This document shows, piece by piece, positions 57,359 to 64,000 of a DNA stretch of 64,000 nt (position 1 is its first letter; every line of letters begins with the position of its first letter). The position numbers and the translations under genes are program-made. The stretch is from Scolanthus callimorphus (taxonomy: Eukaryota > Cnidaria > Anthozoa > Actiniaria > Edwardsiidae). The notes under the pieces are model-generated. The model was not told the DNA's origin, did not search any database, and saw only the letters and a list, made by a program, of their open reading frames with translations. The DNA is taken from contig CM066918.1 in the NCBI GenBank assembly GCA_033964015.1, forward strand, positions 124,001 through 188,000. The letters run 5' to 3'.

Positions 57359-60300
57359 TTATGGAAGTTCATCCTCAACCTCCTCACCGCTTTCCCCTGA
57401 TCCCATAAGTCCGTGGTGATCTGCAAGAGCTTGTTTAGCAAGATACGCCTCGCGTTTGATGATGACTTCAAGATCTCCTGGGACGTCAGGAACCATCATG
57501 TCAATTAGTCGCATCACAAAGAACACGATGTGCTAGAATAGAATCCCAAATCCCCAGGTTAACACTGTTAATAGCAACGGCATGAGCCACAAATATCACT
57601 GACAAATCCTAGACGAAGTACTACACCAACCAAATACTGTACCTCAAACAATATTACAAATCCTAGACGAAGCGCTAGTAGATGCCAGTAGAAGGAAGTA
57701 AAGTGGCCCTCCCTATCTCGGAATTCTTGATACCTACGTGTAAAAATACCATGTGAGACTTTGATGGCACAGTTCACAACATTCTTGAGTTTGAGTATTC
57801 CTTATAACAATTATACTTTTCAGTCATCCAGTCCAAAAACACATAGATTTACTTCTCTTAAATCGAGAATAACTTCAAAAGAAAGGTTGAAACAAAAACA
57901 TTATTCTTATTCAGCATCTCGTGCTCCATACATAGCTGTTTGTGCTGACTATTACCTGCAAGGTTTCAATGTCGTGTTGGCAGGTGACCAAGCTAATGTG
58001 AAGTTGGTATAACCATCCAGCGAGTAGTTTTCAGAAACCGCGTAACGATAGAGTAGTTTGGGTAGGAACGTAGATGTGAACGCAATCAAGAACGCCTGTA
58101 TTAGAAACCAAAGTCAGATCTAGATGCGAGCTATCCACCCCGGAAAATGACAATGCAGCGAGAATAGTGCCTTATTGGTACTAATTTTCGCGTCGCTTTA
58201 ATTTCGCGATTTTTGCGATTGAAACAATTTCGCGGACTTAAAGCGACGCGAAAAAAAAATCCCGCGAACTTAAATGTCGCGAAATTTAATGTAAATATGT
58301 ATATATTGAATTGCAAAGAACGTTAAGCATAAGGATAATGTCTTTGACTATGTCTATGCTACACGATGTGGTTTCTATAGTTCGGTTTTGTTATGAATTG
58401 ATGAAGTTTTTTTCATTTTCGCGAAAATTAATTTCCTAAGAAAATAATTTTGCACCCAAATCGCGAAAATAAAGACCCGCGAAATATGGCGACCTTTCTT
58501 TCGCGAACTTAAGTGCCCGCGAACATTAGTACCAATAAGGTATGTGAGAATAGTGTGCGAGAATAGTGTGCGAGAATAGTGTGCAAGAATAGTGTGCGAG
58601 AATAGTGTGCAAGAATAGTATGCGAGAATGGTGTGCGAGAATAGTGTGCGAGAATAGTGTGCGAGAATAGTGTGCGAGAATAGTGTGCGAGAATAGTGTG
58701 CGAGAATAGTGTGCGAGAATGGTGTGCGAGAATGTTGTGCGAGAATGGTGTGCGAGAATAGTGTGCGAGAATAGTGTGCGAGAATAGTGTGCAAGAATAG
58801 TGTGCGAGAATAGTGTGCAAGAATAGTATGCGAGAATGGTGTGCGAGAATAGTGTGCGAGAATAGTGTGTAAGCTATTGCATAGTATAGCTATTGCAATC
58901 TCGCCACATAGCACTCATCAGAAAAGTCAGATCTTTTTATTAATGGCTCTTTTAAAGCTCATAAGTGTAGGTGCAGATCTCAGCTCACTTTTGATCTTGG
59001 GCCAAAGTATTGCAGAGAGTGTTTACCATACTTGATGGTCTTAAATCTCTGCAAGGTCTCGCCCACCTCCTCTCACTCTCTTGTCGCATGGAAAACAACA
59101 CGTTTATGGTGGATACTTACATTGCTTATCACGGCGATTTTGGCCACACTTTCCAGAATGTTGTACCAGATGCCGATATCCTGCGCTCGGTCGGCAATCG
59201 GTCGGCGAACTTCCTTCACGAACTTGTCCGAATCGATACGAATCTCGAAGATGTTGTTTGCCAGGGCGAAGAAGGGAGCCAATGGGAAGGCAGCCACGAA
59301 AATAGTGATAAAACCGAACTGGAGAACTGCAAAATAATTTCACTCATTTGTTTGGGGATTGGAATAAAGACGAGCTTTAAGAACCAAACACTACAAAAGT
59401 ACCTACCCATCTCCAAGTATTCTTGGAATAGGCCCTCGTTCTACTGTGAAGAGCGTACCTACCCATCTCCAAGTATTCTTTGAATAGGCTCTACTGCGAA
59501 GAGTGTACCTACCCATCTCTAAGTATTCTTGGAATAGGCCCTCGTTCTACTGTGAGGAGCGTACCTACCCATCTCCAAGTATTCTTTGAATAGGCCCTAC
59601 TGCGAAGAGTGTACCTACCCATCTCTAAGTATTCTTGGAATAGGCCCTCGTTCTCTACCAGCTCGTAGTCTTGTTCCCAGCGGGGCTTCAACTCGCCCTT
59701 GCTTGTTCCACGCTTCTTCCTCTTCGCCCATTGCTTCATTAACCTGGAGAGGATTCATGATGTCATGCAAAGTTTCTGTGACACGAAGATTCGTGGGAAT
59801 ACAAAATTGATCGGGCGACATACTAGATACCAACGTTCTATGTATCAGAAGAGATGACTCTAGGAAGGCACTGCTTTACTTACGGAATGGCGATTTCCTG
59901 GATGTTGTTGATAATCTGTTTGCCGACCATGATGATGACAAGTTGCTGAGCCAGCTCCATCAGACATCCACCTGGACTACACTGAAAAGCCAAACATACA
60001 CACTATATATGACCACACTGAAAGGCTTAACATACACAAAACATATGACTACACTGAAAGGCCAAACATACACAAAACATATGAACACACGGAAAGGCCA
60101 AACATACACAAAACATATGACTACACTGAAAGGCCAAACATACACAAAACATATGAACACACGGAAAGGCCAAACATACACAAAACATATGACTACACTG
60201 AAAAGCCAAACATACACACTATATATGACCACACTGAAAGGCCAAACATACATAAAACATATGACTACACTGAAAAGCCAAATATACACACTATATATGA

Positions 60301-63300
60301 CCACACTGAAAGACCAACATACACAAAACATATGACCACACTGAAAGGCCAAACATACACGACACATATGACTACACTGAAAAGCCAAACATACACGACA
60401 CATATGACTGTACTGGAAAGCCCACTGGGCAAAGCCCACTGCCCCGTTTTACAATTCAATTGATATTGTTTTACCCCGACGCCTATGCATATAAGTAGCT
60501 TCTCTATCTGCTCCTCCAGTAGGAGACGTTATAATTTTATCCTGACAATCGTATAACTTTATATCCCAAGCAGACTTCTTTCGCATTTTCTAAATCTAAT
60601 TTTCGCGTCCAATGCACACGTTACCTCCTCTTGTCGAAGCCCAAACAATCTACGGTAGTGACCAGGGTAGCCAACAAGCCTGCAACAAAAGGGTGACACT
60701 ATTACCAGAGGCTCTATAGCGTTGACCAGCATACACACAGCAGGTAAGTGCCAGACTGCAGATAACTTGAGTAAAGGAAAGTTAAAGTAGAACGAATTCT
60801 AGAAGGCCTGGAAGTATCAGACTTTCGGGTCTGGAGGCAGTTTGGCATTGCTCCGCCATACTTACTTGCCCTTGAAGAAAGCGATGTAGAAGATGGATGA
60901 GTAGAAGTTAGCAAACTGGAACACGAACACCTTGAACGTCAGGTTGTCTTCGTACTCGGTTTGAGTTCTGTGCATTTCTTGAAATAAATTGACAGGCATA
61001 TTTTAGGCTCTAAGAAGACACGATAGTATGAGAATAGTACAGCGAAGCTGCTGTTTTACAAAGATTCTCCTTACCCCAGTGTGTTAATGCCAAAGCTACT
61101 CGTTCGTACACCTGCGAAAATAGAAATTTCCGACATAAGCAGTGTACTTGTCACATTCTCGTATCGGCAAGGACTAGTGTTAAGAACTACGGACAAAAGA
61201 AATCTATATTGCCCCTCAAAGGCACTACTTTTTGGATTTTGATTGAACTTCAAACAGCGAGACAGAGCACAGCAATACGTTCGTCACAAAATAAATTTTG
61301 TTAGAAGTGTGGCAGGCAGAGGGAAAAGTAGATAGGGATAGATATACTTACCCTACTAAGAATCATAATGATCGTCAAGTTTACAAATGCGCCGGTGGAG
61401 TTTGCTATCTGCAAGGCGTACGCTCTGGTGGCGGCATTACGTGCAAGAGGCCTGTAGACAAGGAGCTTGTACACGATGACACCCACCATGAACACCAGCA
61501 CAAGTGACACCTACGCACCAAGATAACAGGGTTTAGGGTATGCTGTAGCGGTACGTGGCAAGCGACACCTACGCACCAAGACAATAGGGTTTAGGGTATG
61601 CTGTAGCGTATGTGGCAAGCGAGACATACGCACCAAGATAACAGGGTTTAGTGTACGCTGTAGCGTACGTGGCAAGCGACACCTACGCACCAAGACAACA
61701 GGGTTTAGGGTATGCTGTAGCGTACGTGGCAAGCGACACCTACGCACCAAGATAACAGGGTTTAGGGTATGCTGTAGCGTACGTGGCAAGCGACACCTAC
61801 GCACCAAGATAACATGGTTTAGTGAATGCTGTAGCGTACGTGGCAAGCAACACCTACGCACCACGACAACAGGGTTTAGGGTATGCTGTAGCGTACGTGG
61901 CAAGCGACACCTACGCACCAAGATAACATGGTTTAGTGAATGCTGTAGCGTACGTGGCAAGCGACACCTACGCACCACGACAACAGGGTTTAGTGAATGC
62001 TGTAGCGTACGTGACAAGCGACACCTACGCACCACGACAACAGGGTTTAGGGTATGCTGTAGCGTGCGTGGCAAGCGCAACATGCAGAGAAAGGATAGAT
62101 TCACAAGCGTAAAGGGTAAGAAAGCTGGTAATAATGGCATGTACACGCCCATCGCACGACATATTACCATGGTAATGACAATAGCAATGCCGGAGAGTAA
62201 ACGCGGCTTCCTTTTTTCTTCCGGAAAGTGTGGCTCCAGGATTCCCGTCACGGGATTTCTCTCCACCGAAGGGGCGAGAGCTGCGAACGTGGGGCGGGGG
62301 CGCTCCTGTGACAACAGAGAAACGTATCAGGAAACAGGCAATAATTCGGCTACTTGGATTATAACAAAAAGGCTCTGCAATCCATGTTTGTCTTTTGCGT
62401 TTCTATTTCCGTTTGGAAGTTATTACTTACAGCTTCTTCTTCGTACTCAAGTACATCCCAATGGTATGCCAGCGTTACTTCCTTTCTTTTCCAATACTCT
62501 AGGAAGAAGCTCCCTGGAAGAGTGTGAACTGAGTATTAGGTCAACGCCCTACGCTCTTTAACGATTTAAGAAGCATAGACGGGACCATATATTGGAGTAA
62601 TTTACGGAAAACTTACCCCAGAATGAGACGAAGACAGCAAAGAATACTGTAGATGCATTGTCAAAAAGATACGCAATCTGGAACAAAAACATTATGATAT
62701 ATTATTACAATAAGCCAAAATGGTTTCAGTTGTGTCAACTTCCATGCATTCTACAAATCACCAATAGCTGTTTCCAACATATATGATAAGGTGTTGTCAC
62801 CTTTCCAGATTTACAGCTGATTTTCAGATCCCAGTACTGACAGCCAAGCTCTTCGTCGCACAGGGGGCACATTCTAAACGTCCAGGCTGGGGCCTCACAA
62901 ACTTCAAGACTAAAGGAAAAACACCGGCATTGGTGAGCAAACCTTTGCGAATGAGGAGTTTGTAAGTAAAATGCCAATAACAAGACCATACACGGACAAA
63001 TTGGTGTGATTTGAGTGGCATAAAGAGAGAGAAGGGATACCAGCCACGCTATGCTGAAACCATGCAACTCATATCAGCAATAGGGCAATGACCAAAAGGT
63101 CACAATAATGCATGGCCGACACGGAAAATTCTCGTACTGGTGATGGATAGCAATGGGATGAAAAGTGACAAAGGGCAAACATTCAGCAGACCTAACAATG
63201 TAACAACGTTGAATATGAACTGTTACATGCTTAGAGGTGTATATCATTGGTACGATAGGAATGATATTTTTTACCTGTGGCAATTTAGCATTACTTACGC

Positions 63301-63654
63301 TGGTCTGTTGTCTGAACTATTGACGGTAGCAACGCCATAGAGGAACACGAGGAGGCCAAGCAAAGATGGCATGATCAGCCAGGCAGTGTACTGACCTGGG
63401 GTGGGAGAAGCAGCAATAATAATTCAGTAACGAAACGTAGCAAGTTTTCATCCTGTAGTTGGGCACACTCACCGAGCCATCCGAAATAGATAGCAATTTT
63501 CTCGCCAAAGTAGTCCCTGCGAATAAGACAAATGAAAGGTTCGAATCAAGTATCGCATAAAATATTCAAAATAATGTGCGTGTCTTTACCTTATATGATC
63601 AAGTGGCTGATACTTGAGCCACTTGCCCCATCTTCCCCAGTACTCTTTCAAAAT
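57359..63654 (-). CDS. Anoctamin (TMEM16 family), 3' part of the gene
   Basis: Seventeen minus-strand exons in agreeing phase: 63590-63654, 63473-63516, 63299-63395, 62801-62909, 62617-62677, 62431-62513, 62168-62305, 61352-61510, 61075-61111, 60866-60977, 60625-60679, 59884-59981, 59619-59743, 59121-59326, 57956-58095, 57643-57733 and 57359-57532; 597 residues to the stop. Family signatures: [98 protein letters not shown]. All six residues of the known Ca-binding site seem kept: N and E in INNIQE, two E in QEYLEM, and E and D in NNIFEIRID. Members are Ca-activated chloride channels or lipid scramblases; which one this is cannot be decided here. The N-terminal cytosolic exons lie beyond the window. 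The introns are full of minisatellites. Confidence 0.95.
57598..57690. repeat. Small duplication at the border of anoctamin exon 16
   Basis: The phrase acaaatcctagacgaag occurs at about 57602 (intron) and 57656 (exon). Exon sequence has therefore been copied just past the donor at 57642. Confidence 0.75.
58160..58545. mobile_element. MITE with cttattggtactaa ends, inserted in a 13-bp repeat
   Basis: The left end ccttattggtactaattttc and the right end cattagtaccaataaggta are inverted repeats. The interior is rich in ttcgcg and cgcgaa phrases. The 13-bp unit gcgagaatagtgt occurs on both flanks, so the element sits inside or at the edge of that array. It lies in intron 14 of the anoctamin gene. 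Confidence 0.8.
58545..58872. repeat. Minisatellite, 13-bp unit, about 25 copies
   Basis: The unit gcgagaatagtgt is repeated with few changes (aagaat, atggtg variants). Long minus-strand frames here (repeating [17 protein letters not shown] peptides) come only from the repetition. Confidence 0.95.
59400..59660. repeat. Minisatellite built on the donor end of anoctamin exon 13
   Basis: Four extra copies of the exon 13 end lie downstream of the true donor (59619), each containing acctacccatctccaagtat then tctttgaatagg or tcttggaataggcc, with boundaries near 59402, 59457, 59508 and 59565. Each copies the end of the coding exon (FQEYLEM) and its gtaggt donor. Units alternate between about 57 and 50 bp. 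Confidence 0.9.
59975..60418. repeat. 36-bp minisatellite built on the acceptor of anoctamin exon 12
   Basis: About twelve copies of catatgactacactgaaagg followed by ccaaacatacacaaaa. The first copy overlaps the exon border: exon 12 starts at 59981 with the acceptor cttttcag, and each unit repeats ctttcag plus tgtagtc on the minus strand. Confidence 0.93.
61500..62078. repeat. 57-bp minisatellite built on the acceptor of anoctamin exon 8
   Basis: About ten copies of cacctacgcaccaagataac followed by agggtttagggtatgctgta and gcgtacgtggcaagcga. Exon 8 starts at 61510 after gtgcgtag; each unit repeats this acceptor and the first ten or so exon bases (gtgtcgcttg against gtgtcacttg). The unit is usually 57 bp, a multiple of three. 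Confidence 0.95.
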
Positions 63655-63794
63655 CTGAAGGACAGAAAAAAAGGGAGAATGATAAGAGAATGATAAAGTT
63701 TTGCTAGTCATTTGGTATGCTCACTTTGGCATACACACCACGAATAGCAACCCGTTGCATGCTCTCATGTCGAACCAAAAGATAGAAGGAAAGC

Positions 63795-64000
63795 AGGAGG
63801 AGATGGTGGAGCAGGAGAATCAGGAGGTGTTAGAGGAAAAGGAGGAGGAGATGGTGGAGCAGGAGAATCAGGAGGTGTTAGAGGAAAAGGAGGAGGAGAT
63901 GGTGGAGCAGGAGAATCAGGAGGTGTTAGAGGAAAAGGAGGAGGAGATGGTGGAGCAGGAGAATCAGGAGGTGTTAGAGGAAAAGCAGGAGGAGATGGTG
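63795..64000. repeat. Minisatellite, 45-bp unit, at least four copies, cut by window end
   Basis: The unit aggaggagatggtggagcag followed by gagaatcaggaggtgttaga and ggaaa is repeated almost exactly. On the plus strand it is open in one frame (EEMVEQENQEVLEEK per unit). It lies upstream of the first visible anoctamin exon, so it is intronic on the minus strand. Confidence 0.93.

Noticed and set aside
58375..58914. Long minus-strand open frame with a repeated peptide
   Set aside because: It is produced entirely by the 13-bp minisatellite and has no splice or start support.
59943..60439. Open frames on both strands with repeated short peptides
   Set aside because: They follow the 36-bp minisatellite period and lie in an intron.
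61500..62078. CRISPR-like regular repeats
   Set aside because: Units are contiguous without unique spacers, and the genome is eukaryotic.

Overview
The window is eukaryotic, AT-rich nuclear DNA with many short, phase-consistent GT-AG introns, tail-to-tail and head-to-head single genes, and dense non-autonomous DNA transposons. The gene set (REV1, TCF19, TMEM222, LRRC23, an anoctamin, a LEKR1-like coiled-coil gene) is metazoan. The compact introns, the miniature-transposon families and a Penelope-like retroelement with a hammerhead-like motif fit an invertebrate, most likely a cnidarian such as a coral or sea anemone. That placement is inference; no organism-specific marker was seen. Layout, left to right. 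(1) 426-1201: last exon of an unrecognised Ser/Pro-rich gene. (2) 1.3-6 kb: transposon-rich spacer with Harbinger-like, hAT-like and TA-flanked miniature elements. (3) 6712-10663 (+): a TCF19-like FHA-PHD gene. (4) 11732-18617 (-): TMEM222, six exons, every splice phase consistent; a tRNA-derived SINE and a second copy of the hAT-like element lie in its introns or nearby. (5) 19643-28496 (+): a LEKR1-like coiled-coil gene, divergent from TMEM222 across about 1 kb, with a degraded Penelope-like element antisense in intron 1 and a 59-bp minisatellite after its stop. (6) 29855-33151 (+): an unrecognised gene for a probably secreted helical protein; two more exons with a Cys-rich end lie at 34186-34554. 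(7) 34933-40317 (-): LRRC23, a radial-spoke protein of motile cilia, with a one-base frame break in exon 9. (8) 40670-53826 (+): REV1, the translesion DNA polymerase scaffold, head to head with LRRC23 across about 350 bp; a possible small antisense gene sits in its intron 3. (9) 53.8-57.3 kb: spacer without a supported gene. (10) 57359-63654 (-): the 3' 17 exons of an anoctamin (TMEM16) gene, 5' end beyond the window, with all six positions of the known calcium site kept. Functions are unrelated housekeeping or ciliary roles, so no pathway cluster is claimed. The most unusual pattern is that four separate minisatellites each contain, and appear to have grown from, a splice junction of the host gene (three in the anoctamin gene, one in REV1). 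Several otherwise well-supported gene models need one extra or one missing base, two of them beside G runs. This points to residual indels in the sequence or to real frame damage, and both should be kept in mind when using these models.
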